Origin: Lycium barbarum
Taxonomy: Eukaryota > Streptophyta > Magnoliopsida > Solanales > Solanaceae
Direction of reading: 5' to 3'
Assembly (NCBI RefSeq): GCF_019175385.1
Contig: NC_083346.1
Coordinates: 54,899,821 to 54,963,820, forward strand
DNA: 64,000 bases
Shown here: piece after piece, positions 12,138 through 22,179 of the stretch
How the letters are laid out: each line of letters starts with the position of its first letter
How positions within the stretch are numbered: the stretch's first letter is position 1
The notes under the pieces: generated by a model
Seen by the model: only the letters and a program-made list of their open reading frames with translations
What the model was told of the DNA's origin: nothing
The model's database searches: none
Position numbers and translations under genes: made by a program

Positions 12138-12149
12138 GCTCTGATACAA
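12138..12149 (-). promoter_or_regulatory. Primer-binding site of element B, one mismatch
   Basis: The sense strand reads TTGTATCAGAGC, one base off the standard TGGTATCAGAGC seen in A. It lies 4 bases from the LTR edge at 12154. Element D (35450-35461) carries the identical variant. Confidence 0.85.
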
Positions 12150-12153
12150 CTTT

Positions 12154-12697
12154 TGTCACGACCTAGCTAGGGGCCGCGACGGGTACCCGGGGCTAACCAC
12201 CGAGCACCGCTCGCTCCACTACTCATCATGCTCATTAACTACTCTTTTATCGGTTTTACACTCAAATCATAAGAAAGTTATATTTCATTTGTAAACATAA
12301 ATTGTTTCATATACATAAGCCTCTTTAGGCTATCAAAAATAATATATATATACAATTATACCACAGTTACTTTATCCGACCACATAACCCACATTGAGTA
12401 TCTACGAGCCTCTACTGGAGTACAAGACACATAGACGGGACAGGACCCCGTCAAGCCCAACATATACAAATATACACAAAAGAATAATTAAGCACCTCCG
12501 GAACAAAGGAGTGGTTTCAATCAGCTAACAGCTCCTACGACTCTGGCTCAAGCTCTCCACCCTGTCTACCTGTGGGCATGAACACATCGTCCAAAGAAAA
12601 TGGACGTCAGTACGAACATTGTACTGAGTATGTAAGGAAAGAATGAAATAATTATAATAGGAGGACAGTGAGCCATAAGAGAAAGATATAACCTGCT
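12154..12697 (-). repeat. LTR shared by B (5') and D (3'), left piece
   Basis: Begins TGTCACGACC next to B's primer site. It is very close to the first ~540 bp of the A/B LTR (4391 onwards), closer than to D's own 5' LTR. It includes the R palindrome at 12608-12626. It stops at ACCTGC (12696), where element C begins. The rest of the LTR resumes at 19756. Confidence 0.88.
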
Positions 12698-12780
12698 AAA
12701 ACATTATACACTCGCACTCCTCGCACACATCATTAGTTCATTTACTTGCATACCAACGGGAAATTTTCCGAGGTGTAACA
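12698..12780 (-). repeat. Element C 3' LTR remnant
   Basis: The 83 bp match 19674-19755, the U3 end of C's other LTR, and finish GAGGTGTAACA against C's PPT. The remainder of this LTR is lost at the junction with the B LTR. Confidence 0.9.
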
Positions 12781-12816
12781 TTCTACCCCCCTTAGGAACA
12801 TTCGTCCTCGAATGTT
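12781..12816 (-). promoter_or_regulatory. Polypurine tract and hairpin of element C
   Basis: Sense TAAGGGGGGTAGAA abuts the LTR end at 12780. The inverted repeat AACATTCGAGGACGAATGTT at 12797-12816 lies directly upstream. Confidence 0.9.
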
Positions 12817-12985
12817 AAAGGCTTGGGGAATTCTATAAAAATTTCGCCAGAGTTTCCTCTGTAATGTGGCACTACCACCCTGCCACAAAAACCCACAATA
12901 ACAATGCCTCACAGGGCAATAATACAACAACACTAGAAATTTGGCCACACACGACCCAAATGTATAAAAGGAAAACATGCATACC

Positions 12986-14523
12986 TTATGATTTTGACGT
13001 CTTATCTTGGACTTCTTCCAAGGGCTGAAATAAATGTGGGTATTTGGATCGCATATTCTCTTCTGCTTCCCATGTCATTTCCTCTCGATTGTCATTTCTC
13101 CACAGAACCTTAATTGAGGCCACTTCTTTGTTTCTAAGCCTCCGTACTTGCCTATCTAATATGGCAATGGGTATTTCATCATAAGTTAACTTTTCTGTCA
13201 CTTGAATATCATTCACTAGGACGATCCTCGTAGGATCTCCAACACACTTCCGAAGCATCGAGACATGAAATACTGGATGGACTGACTCTAAATCTGGAGG
13301 TAGATCTAGCTCATAGGCCACTTTGCCTATTTTGTGCACAATTTCGTATGTCCCAATATACCGGGGACTGAGCTTCCCTTTTTTGCCAAATCTCATCACG
13401 CCCTTCATCGGCGACACTTTCAAGAATACCCAATCTTGCACTTCGAACTCTAAGTCTCTTCGACGATTATCCGCATAGGACTTCTGACGACTTTGAGCCG
13501 CTAGCAACCGATCTTGTATGAGCTTAACTTTCTCTATTGCTTGCTGGACCAAGTCTGGCCCTATCAACTTAGCTTCTCCGGTTTCAAACCACCCAACTGG
13601 GGATCTACACTTTCGCCCATATAGAGCCTCATACGGTGCCATTTGAATGCTAGAATGATAACTGTTATTGTAAGCAAACTCAATGAGTGGCAAATGGTCA
13701 TCCCAATTTCCTCCAAAATCTATCATACATGCCCGTAACATATCTTCAAGAGTCTGAATAGTACGTTCAGCTTGCCCATCGGTCTGTGGTTGAAACGCCG
13801 TGCTTAGGCGCACTTGGGTCCCTAAACCTTCTTGGAAAGACCCCCAAAACTTGGCTGTAAACTGAGTCCCTCTATCGGAGATAATAGATACCGGAACGCC
13901 ATGGAGTCTCACTATCTTTTTAAGATAAAGCTTGGCATAATCTTCTGCCATATAGGTCGTTCTGACCGGTAAGAAATGCGCTGACTTTGTGAGCCTATCC
14001 ACGATCACCCATATAGAATCATATTTACGTCGAGAATGGGGTAACACTGTAATGAAATCCATATTAATCACTTCCCACTTCCAAGTTGGGATTTCTATAG
14101 CTTGCAATAAGCCACCCGGCTTGTGGTGTTCTATCTTCACTTGTTGGCAATTAGGACACTGAGCTATGAATTCCGCTACGTCTTTCTTCATCCCATTCCA
14201 CCAATATATAGTCTTAAGATCATGATACATTTTCGTCGCTCCGGGGTGAACGGAGTAACGGGAACAATGAGCTTCTCTCAAAATTTGATGGCGTAGACCT
14301 GCCACATCGGGAACACATAACCTGCCTCGACATCGGAGAACTCCGTCTTCCGAAATGTCAAATGACTCCTCCTCCTTCTGAGGGAGTGTATCTGTGTACT
14401 GCATTAGCATGGGATCCTCATATTGTCGCTCTTTTACTTCCGCTACTAACGATGAAATTGCTGAATTCTGAATAGTAGCTCCGCTGCTACCTGAGTCCAC
14501 CACTCGGACTCCTAGGCTAGCTA
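12986..14523 (-). pseudogene. Element C integrase plus chromodomain, nearly intact
   Basis: This is a long open frame of 505 codons, the best-preserved integrase here. The zinc domain reads [12 protein letters not shown] and QCPNCQQVK. The catalytic core has NMDFITVLP, SDRGTQFTAKFW and [13 protein letters not shown] (Asp, Asp, Glu all present), then [15 protein letters not shown]. The C-terminus has GKLSPRYIGTYEIV, HPVFHVSMLRKC and the chromodomain-type module PIAILDRQVRRLRNKEVASI, then VLWRNDNREEMTWEAEEN. It is cut from RNase H by a TAG near 14527 (a former Gln codon) and a 1-base frameshift near 14660. Confidence 0.92.
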
Positions 14524-15945
14524 ACTACTGAAGATCACGGGCCATCTCTTTCTTTTCTGGTCGTACATCACTTAGACTTCCCATCGACCTAAGGCTAAGA
14601 GCATCAGCCACAACATTTGCCTTTCCGGGGTGGTACAGGATTTCAACATCATAGTCTTTAGCAACTCTAGCCATCGTCGTTGCCGCAAATTCAACTCTTT
14701 CTGCTTGAAGATGTACTGGAGACTCTTATGATCTGTATAAATATCCACGTGGACACCATATAAGTAATGTCTCCATATCTTTAAAGCATGGACCACCGCG
14801 GCCAATTCTATGTCATGGGTAGGATAATTCTGCTCATGTTTCCGTAATTGTCTAGAAGCATACGCAATCACCTTACCATTTTGCATCAATACACAGCCTA
14901 GCCCGACGCCTGAAGCATCACAATAAATAACATATCCTTCCAATCCCTCTAGAAGTGTCAAGACTGGGGCTGAAGTCAGTCGGTCTTTCAACTCTTGGAA
15001 ACTACGCTCACAAGCATTTGTCCATTGAAACTTAGCTGACTTCTGAGTCAACTTAGTGAGCGGTGCAGAAATAGAAGAGAAACCCTCAACAAATCTTCTG
15101 TAATAACCGGCTAAGCACAAAAAGCTACGAACCTCCGTAGGGGTCGTGGGCCTTGGCCAAGTCTTCACTGCCTCAATCTTTTGGCTATCCACTCGAATAC
15201 CGTCAGCTGCAACAATGTGGCCCAGAAATGCCACTGAGTTCAACAAAAACTTGCATTTGGAAAACTTCGCGAATAACTCTCGAGCTCGAAGAACTCCAAG
15301 GAAAATTCGCAAATGATCCACATGTTCTGCCTTGGATCTAGAATACACTACGATGTCATCGATGAATACAATCACGAATCGATCCAGAAAAGGCCTGAAT
15401 ACATTGTTCATTAAGTCCATAAACACTGCCGGTGCATTAGTTAGCCCAAACGACATCACTCGGAACTCAAAATGACTGTATCTTGTTCTGAAAGCTGTCT
15501 TAGGGATATCTTTCTCCCTAACTCTTACTTGGTGATACCCAAACCTCAAATCAATCTTTGAAAACCATTTGGCACCTTGCAATTGATCAAATAAATCATC
15601 AATACTCGGGAGGGGATACTTGTTCTTAATTTTCACTTTATTCAATTGCCGATAATCAATGCACATTCTCAAGGAGCCATCCTTCTTCCGAACGAACAAT
15701 ACGGGTGCTCCCCACGGGGATGAACTAGACCTAATGAAGCCGTTTTCAAGCAAGTGTTTTAATTGCTCCTTCAACTCTTTCAACTCTGCGGGTGCCATCC
15801 TATAGGGAGGAATAGATATGGGATTAGTGTCTGGCAGCACATCAATCGCAAAATCGATCTCTTGCTCGGGAGGAAGGCCTGGAGGCTCTTCCGGGAACAC
15901 ATCCAGAAATTCGTTCACTACCGGAACTTACTGAAGAGTCGGCAA
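14524..15945 (-). pseudogene. Element C reverse transcriptase and RNase H
   Basis: An open frame of 448 codons starts near [19 protein letters not shown] and covers RT then RNase H. RT motifs are [54 protein letters not shown] and an intact catalytic box FIDDIVVYS. RNase H reads [15 protein letters not shown] with its first Asp, and [21 protein letters not shown] frameshift near 14660, a one-base loss in a T run, throws the last ~30 codons out of frame. A TAA stop lies just upstream, near 15928. Confidence 0.92.
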
Positions 15946-16445
15946 CTCAACTTCTACATCTTGAACTCGTACTAGGTTATAAATGCACCCTTTCGTGATC
16001 ATTTTCCTTGCCTTTAGATAGGAAATAAACCTACCTTTTGGTGATGCCACATTCCCTTTCCATTCTAAGACTGGTTCTCCCGGAAACTAGAAACGAACCA
16101 TCTTCATTCGGCAATCAACATTGGCATAACAAGAAGCCAACCAATCTATGCCCATAATAACGTCAAAATCTACCATTTCTAGCTCATGGAAATCAATCAT
16201 GTTACGACGATCACAAATCACAATCACACAATTTCTAAATACTCGGCTAGCTATTACCGATTCACCCACGGGTGTAGACACCTCGAAAGGTTTGATAGAC
16301 TCCGGCTCAATTATAAATCGACCCGCAATATATGGAGTAACATATGATAATGTGGAGCCCGGATCAATCAAAGCATATATATCATGAGAGAATACCGATA
16401 ATATACATGTGACCACATCAGGAGAAGACTCAAGATCTTGGCGTC
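15946..16445 (-). pseudogene. Element C aspartic protease region
   Basis: Motifs are [20 protein letters not shown] (active-site Asp), VGESVIASRVFRNCVIVICD and [22 protein letters not shown] stop near 16090 replaces a Gln codon in VRFQFPGE, and a TAA near 15928 replaces a Ser codon. The part above 16087 is in frame with the gag C-terminus, as expected for a single gag-pol frame. Confidence 0.85.
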
Positions 16446-17784
16446 CAGCCAAAGCATAAATACGGTGCTGAGGACCGCTAGTACTGGGAGCTCTGCCTCT
16501 ACCTATACCATGGCCGACTGGCGCATGTGAACCTAGCCTCGTAGGGCGTACAGATGCTGATGATCCGGCTGCCGACCTTGCTGGCTGGGTCCTACCTCTA
16601 CCCTGTACTGAGGGGCAATCACGCATGATATGGCCTGGTTGACCACATGAATAGCAACCATCCGAGCCCAATCGGCATTGACCCCAATGCAACTTCCCAC
16701 ACTGGGAACATCGTGGTACAGGTGGCCTTGACTTGCCTGAATCACCTCTAAACTGAGACCCCGAATAACCCTGACTCGGCTCGGAATGAGTAGATCTGTC
16801 AAATCTCTGCCCCGTGAACTGTGGAGGTGTACTGGTCATAGAATAGCCTGAATGGCTGGGAAACTGTTGTCTGTGTCCGCCCCTGGACTCGCTCCTCGAA
16901 CCCGAAGGTCTGACCCTCTTGTTATGGCCCCTATCCTGCTCACGTTCATTTCTCCGCTGCTGTAGGTGTTCCTCTAATTCCTGAGCATGTGCCTGAATGC
17001 GTGCAATATCCATGCCATCCTGAAGGGACGCAGTTAAACATTTATCCATCAAGTGTGGCCCTAGGCCTTTCACAAACCGGTGCACTCGATCGCCCATATC
17101 CGTTACCATGGCCGAAGCATACCTAGCCAAGGAATTGAAACGGAGACTATACTCCTGGGCGCTCATACTGCCTTGCCTCAAATTTAAGAATTTATCGGCC
17201 CTAGCGCGCCGAACTTCTGGAGGCATATAATGACGGAGAAAAGCATCAACAAACTATTGCCATACCGGTGGAGGTGCATTGGCTCCCCGCGAAGCCATCC
17301 AAACCGTATACCACTGGATTGAGACATCCCTCAATCTATATGACGCTAGCTCCACCAATTCGGTGTCTGAAGCATGTATCAACCGGAGCGTCCTCAACAT
17401 ACCGTCAATAAAGTCCTGGGGATCCTCCTCCAGTTTCGACCCAAAGAATTCCGGGGGTTTCAAAGCAATGAAGTCACGGGCCCTTGCACTAACAACCTTG
17501 TCACCTTGCCCTGCGCTTGGCCTCTGAGTCTAGGCCGCAACCAACTGAGTCAACAAATTAATGGCCTCTCTCACGTCTTGGCCCGAAGCATTCGGTGGAG
17601 GAGCTGGAGCTGGGGCTGAGGCTCCCACGTGCTCCTCAGTAATAGGCACTGTCTGGGAGGACTGAGATTGAGCCGCACTCTGGGACTCATCTTCCTCTAC
17701 TACCGGTGGCGGTGCTCTTTCAGCCCGCTTTTCTGCCACCGTCTTGCCCTTTTGGGCTGCTGTAGCCTTTTTCTTTTTAGGCAT
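16446..17784 (-). pseudogene. Element C gag
   Basis: The start is MPKKKKATAAQKGKTVAEKR (ATG at 17784). The capsid-like region includes MKPPEFFGSKLEEDPQDFID, RDVSIQWYTVW and SMSAQEYSLRFNSLARYA. The knuckle CYSCGQPGHIMRDC (near 16620-16660) is an intact C-X2-C-X4-H-X4-C. Two stops interrupt it: TAG in place of Gln in VAAQTQ near 17531, and TAG in place of Glu in WQEFVDAF near 17254. Confidence 0.9.
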
Positions 17785-17930
17785 CTCTGAAATACACAAC
17801 ACAGGATTTAGGTACAATAATTTCTTACATCATAGATCTATCGCACGATTCTTATGAAGAAAGAAGGTCATATATTCCTAAAATGTCCGCAGCTTCTCGT
17901 TTATAAGTGTGGCGCGCAACACACCCATAA
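17785..17930 (-). other. Element C leader, primer site deleted
   Basis: This is the 5' leader, matching the A, B and D leaders up to the GGCGCGCAACACAC string. It then jumps straight into LTR sequence at about 17931. The primer site and the adjoining LTR end present in the other elements are missing. Confidence 0.8.
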
Positions 17931-19755
17931 TCATGTCGCTTACTTGCATACATCATCATTTGTATCCCATAATAATACTCGTACCATAATTGTGCTCATA
18001 TTCGTATACATGTCCTTATTCGTATTCTTATACATAGTTTTATCACATTCATATTCATATTATATACATAGCCATACACTTATATACATACATAGCGTAC
18101 CCGACCATAAGGTTCGGTGTTTCATACATACTTGGCCAACCAAGGCTCAATGTTATTTCTACTTGGCCCTACCAAGGCTTCAGGGTTATCCGTACCATCT
18201 GCAGACGTGCGCGCGCGTTTCGTAATCGTATACATACTTCATACGTATTCATATACATATATTCTACCCGGCGTTATAAGCTCGGGGTTCATTATAGCCC
18301 TTCATAGGCACATATAAGTATAATAGCCCGTAGGCACCTTTTGCATCATTTTTGATATCATTATCATTACTATCCTCATCGTTATCGTTACATCTACATT
18401 ATTGACTTAATCGTCATACGAGGAACGTAGTATAATCATAGTACATATCAAGGGTCGTGAGCTTATGAGCTCGGAATGTCAACCATGTGAAGACAACATA
18501 CTCATATAGAGGAATTAGGAATTTGGCCAAGAACCATGCCTTATGAAAGAAGGGTTAGCCTTACATACCTTTCCGTCGAACTATTCTACACTTGCACGTT
18601 CCCTTCCAATGCTAGCGTTTATACCTTCACTAATATCATAACAATGGCCATTAGTCATTCACATTATCCACATTATCTAGATTCCTCAATTTGCCTCTAA
18701 TTCACCCACATTCATGGTCATAACACCCATCTTCGTCCATTCGTCTAAAGTGTTTAGTTCATAATCTTAATACCATTTATGACACATTCATATCACAACA
18801 CAACAACATTCATAACTCAATTCAAACTATTTCTCAAAATGTCACTATTCATCTTTCATGACCTAGTTGACCACATTTTCTATAATCCATGTATTTTAAT
18901 TCTCCAATACCCTAAACATCTTGTAAAAATCATGAATCTTACCTTAGAAGTTTTAGGAACAAGCTTTGGTTGATAATACTCCTCTTTGAGCAAAACCCTA
19001 GTTTTTCCCCATTTGGATTTCTTGACTTGGATGATCGTTGATGATTTCCTTATCCTTGATTCACTTGTCTTAATGTTATTGATGGCTTATAATCCTTGAA
19101 AACTCATATAATAAATGTAGAGAGAAGTTCTAGAGATAAGTGGTGTAATGTTGTAATGAAATAAAATAAGTCTTGATCCTCATATTTAATGAATTGGAAA
19201 ATATGTGATGGGTGAACAGTGGTCGTCCATGGAGGTTTACGGACTGTATTACACTATACGGCTCATCCTCCATGGGCGTATTTAGCCATTTCCAGAACCA
19301 GAAGCTGGACTGCCTTCATGGTGGTTTACGACCATGGTTTACGGGCCGTAAATCACTTTACGATCCGTCCACTAGGTCGTATTTAAGCATTTCCTCGGCT
19401 GGCAGAAAGTTGAAGTTTGGCATGCCAGTTTACGACCTGGCAGTTTACGGACCGTATACCAGTTTACGGTCCGTATTTGCACTTTACGACCACTGGCAGA
19501 AAGATGAAGCTTTTGCATGGTAGTTTACGACTGCCAGTTTACGGACCGTATTGCACTTTACGGTCCGTATTTTGAAATATACGACCACTGGGCAGTTTTG
19601 CCAACTTTCAATTTTTCTCATTTCTCGACTTTTCATTCTAATCATCCACATCCCTTTTCATACATTTCCCATGAAACATTATACACTCGCACTCCTCGCA
19701 CACATCATTAGTTCATTTACTTGCGTATCAACGGGAAATTTTCCGAGGTGTAACA
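17931..19755 (-). repeat. Element C 5' LTR, truncated
   Basis: 1.8 kb of LTR ending GAGGTGTAACA at 19755. The end matches the 12698-12780 remnant. The U5/R side is deleted, including the CAGTAC palindrome region. The U3 side (19230-19590) is packed with near-palindromes; exact TACGGWCCGTA occurs at 19446-19456, 19465-19475, 19540-19550 and 19559-19569. No coding signal. Confidence 0.88.
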
Positions 19756-21755
19756 ACATCACATATCTCGCCATATTACATATCTCGTCACATCACATAT
19801 CTCGTCGTTATCCCGCGTCCGGGTAACCATCATATGCCGCCCACTAGTGGTGATCATGCCCGACCCTCTAGGCTCGATGTAACATCGCAGCCCGCCTTAG
19901 CGGTGACATGCCCGGCCATATAGGCACGGTGGAATCATATGCAGCCCGCCTTAGTGGTGACATGCCCGGCCATCTAGGCACGGTGGAATCTCATCGTCAC
20001 AAAATCCATCATAACCCATCACTATAGGACATTTCATGAACGTATCATAATCTTATCATAGCTTGGCAATTTCATACATAACATGGGCATATTATAAGCT
20101 AGCATAATTAATCGTCTTATAAACATATCATGATTTAGCATTATTTCACATTTTGCATTAAGAGCACACATTAGACTTTGAAGACAACCATGGCTATGTC
20201 GGGGTGACGTAAGGTCGTAAACCCCTGATTATATTATGAACGTTTATGAGTATTTTGCCTCACCATGAAGGAAATAGTGCATAAGGTGAGTGTTAACAAT
20301 AATGACTGACACCATCAGCGTTATGGGATCATCATATCATGAACTATCGAATCTCTATACTTTAAATAATTATCATCATTATCATGCTCGTATGTAGTTT
20401 AGTATATCTAAGAACTCATAAGTTCCATCATATAGGAGGATCATGAAAGTTTGAAAGATTCATGCCTTTGAAGGAAGGGATAAGCCTTACATACCTTTGA
20501 CGTTTAACTAAGCTATCACTTGCTTGTTCTCCTTCGATATCACGTTTCTACCTTCAAGCGAGAATTCGCACTAACGTTAGTTAATTCGACTATAAGGACA
20601 CGCTACTATTTCTAGGGAAAATTGGACAGTGCTTCTTTGGTTTATACTACTTTCCCATATTCTATATCAACTACCAAACGCTCACAACAGCATTCACAAT
20701 AATGCCATCCACAATCATCATTCATATACATTGACCACAATCCACAATTTCTCTTCAATTTCTCCACATTTATGGTTATAGCTTACTATCGCCTTTTCTC
20801 ACGTATCACACTTATTCCATGACCTAAATATCATTTATGACGTACTCATACTCACAACACCCCAACAATTATGATTCAATCCAACTACCATCCAAACATG
20901 GCACTATTCACTCATTAATGACCCATTTCTTATGTCTTTCTACAATTCAAGTATCTTAACCTTCCAATACCTTAAACAACATTTTTTAGTCATGAAACTT
21001 ACCTTAGATGATTGTTGAACAAGCCTTGAATGGAATCACTCCTCTAGCATCAAAACCCTTCTTCACTTCCTTTGGGTTTTCTTGAGAGAGATGAACTTTA
21101 GCTAGGTTTCATACACTTTATTTCATGGATTTGGTGCTATTGATCATGGATTTCCTTTGGTTTTCTTGTGATGAAGAGTAGAGAGCATTCTAGAGGTTTA
21201 TAGAGAGAAATATCGTGGAAATGAAATGAATTGAAGAGCTTAGGTCTCCTTTTAATGACTTGAAACCTAATCCGGAATGAACAGTGACTGAAGTGCACAG
21301 TGGTCGTAAACCCAGTTTACGGGCCGCATATCGTGGTCGCATTTAAGCATATCAAAACCAGAAAGGTATGATGAGGATCACGGTGATTTACAATCGCAGT
21401 TTACGGGCCGTATTTCAATTTACGGTCCGTTTTCCAAGTCGTATTTAACCATTTGACAGAAAGTTGAAGTTTTGTGAGTTGAAATATGACATGGTGGTTT
21501 ACGGGTCGTATACTACTTTACGGTCCGTATTTCATTTTACGACCAACTGGGCCAAAGTGCAAATCTGCAACTTCCACGTCTTCAGAACCTATAATTAGTC
21601 ATTATGGAGCATAACCTTATCTCTTATTCCCATTGCCTTTGAAATCTTACTTAGGGTCATCAAACGTCATTCCCTTCTGATTAAAACACCATATGCCCAT
21701 ATTCTTCATTAGTCTATTCGTGGTGCGTTCACGGGAAAATTTTCGAGGTGTAACA
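19756..21755 (-). repeat. LTR shared by B (5') and D (3'), right piece
   Basis: Continues the LTR interrupted by C and ends GAGGTGTAACA at 21755, against D's PPT. It closely follows D's 5' LTR (36072-38068), including a ~54-bp internal duplication (AGCCCGCCTTAG unit) that the A/B LTR lacks, and the U3 palindrome TACGGTCCGTA at 21519-21529. The left piece resembles the A/B LTR instead, so the LTR as a whole is a mosaic. Confidence 0.88.
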
Positions 21756-21812
21756 CTTTCCCCCCCCCCCCCCCCCCCCGCCCCGCTTTTGGAACATTCG
21801 TTCTCGAATGTT
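21756..21812 (-). promoter_or_regulatory. Polypurine tract (expanded G run) and hairpin of element D
   Basis: Next to the LTR end, the plus strand has CTTT followed by about 20 C, then GCCCCGC, so the sense PPT is an unusually long G run. The hairpin AACATTCG/CGAATGTT at 21793-21812 is kept, with loop TTCT instead of TCCT. Confidence 0.88.
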
Positions 21813-22174
21813 AAACACTCGGGATTCTACGAAAATTTCGCCAGAGTTTCCCCTGTATTACGGCACTACCATCCTGTCACAACAACCCATAATCACTACC
21901 TCACAGGGCTATATCACAATATCAACATGTCTATGGCCACACACGACTAAAAGCAGGAAAAGTAAGCATACCTTATATCGTTGGCGCTTCATCTTGAATC
22001 TCCCCTGGGGGTTGAAATAAATACGGGTACTTGGACTTCATACTCTCTTCGGAGTCTTCATACTTGCCTGTCTAGAATAGCAGTAGGCACCTCTTCATAG
22101 GTTAGCTTTTCTGTCACTTGCACATCATCTATCGGGACAATCTTTGTGGATCTCTAATACACTTGCGGAGCATC

Positions 22175-22179
22175 GAAAC
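22175..22179. repeat. Target-site duplication GAAAC, left copy
   Basis: GAAAC directly precedes E's LTR. The same 5 bases follow E at 30846-30850. Joining the flanks restores the sequence found in B near 7430. Confidence 0.95.

Larger units (their letters stand above)
6950..12153 (-). mobile_element. Ty3/gypsy Tekay-type element B, internal domain
   Basis: This is a full internal domain of 5.2 kb, from PPT (6950) to primer site (12149). Its pol matches A almost base for base at a constant offset of 7955, including the same stops, frameshifts and catalytic substitutions. It lacks A's 221-bp gag duplication and keeps the gag segment A has lost. Both bounding LTRs are shared with neighbouring units. 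Confidence 0.93.
12698..19755 (-). mobile_element. Nested Ty3/gypsy Tekay-type element C, truncated at both LTRs
   Basis: Order on the minus strand: 5' LTR (17931-19755, missing its U5 end), leader (17785-17930), gag, PR, RT, RNase H, IN, chromodomain, PPT, and a remnant 3' LTR of 83 bp (12698-12780). It sits inside the LTR shared by B and D. About 69 bp of the host LTR are missing at the junction (compare 36003-36071). The primer site and the U5 half of the 5' LTR are deleted, so the copy cannot be replicated. No target-site duplication can be read. Confidence 0.88.
21756..22179 (-). mobile_element. Element D internal domain, 3' part
   Basis: This is the 3' untranslated end and chromodomain remnant of D, homologous to 6950-7430 of B. 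An ~85-bp deletion near 22055 removes part of the chromodomain. Element E interrupts it at 22179, and D resumes at 30846 after a GAAAC duplication. Confidence 0.9.
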
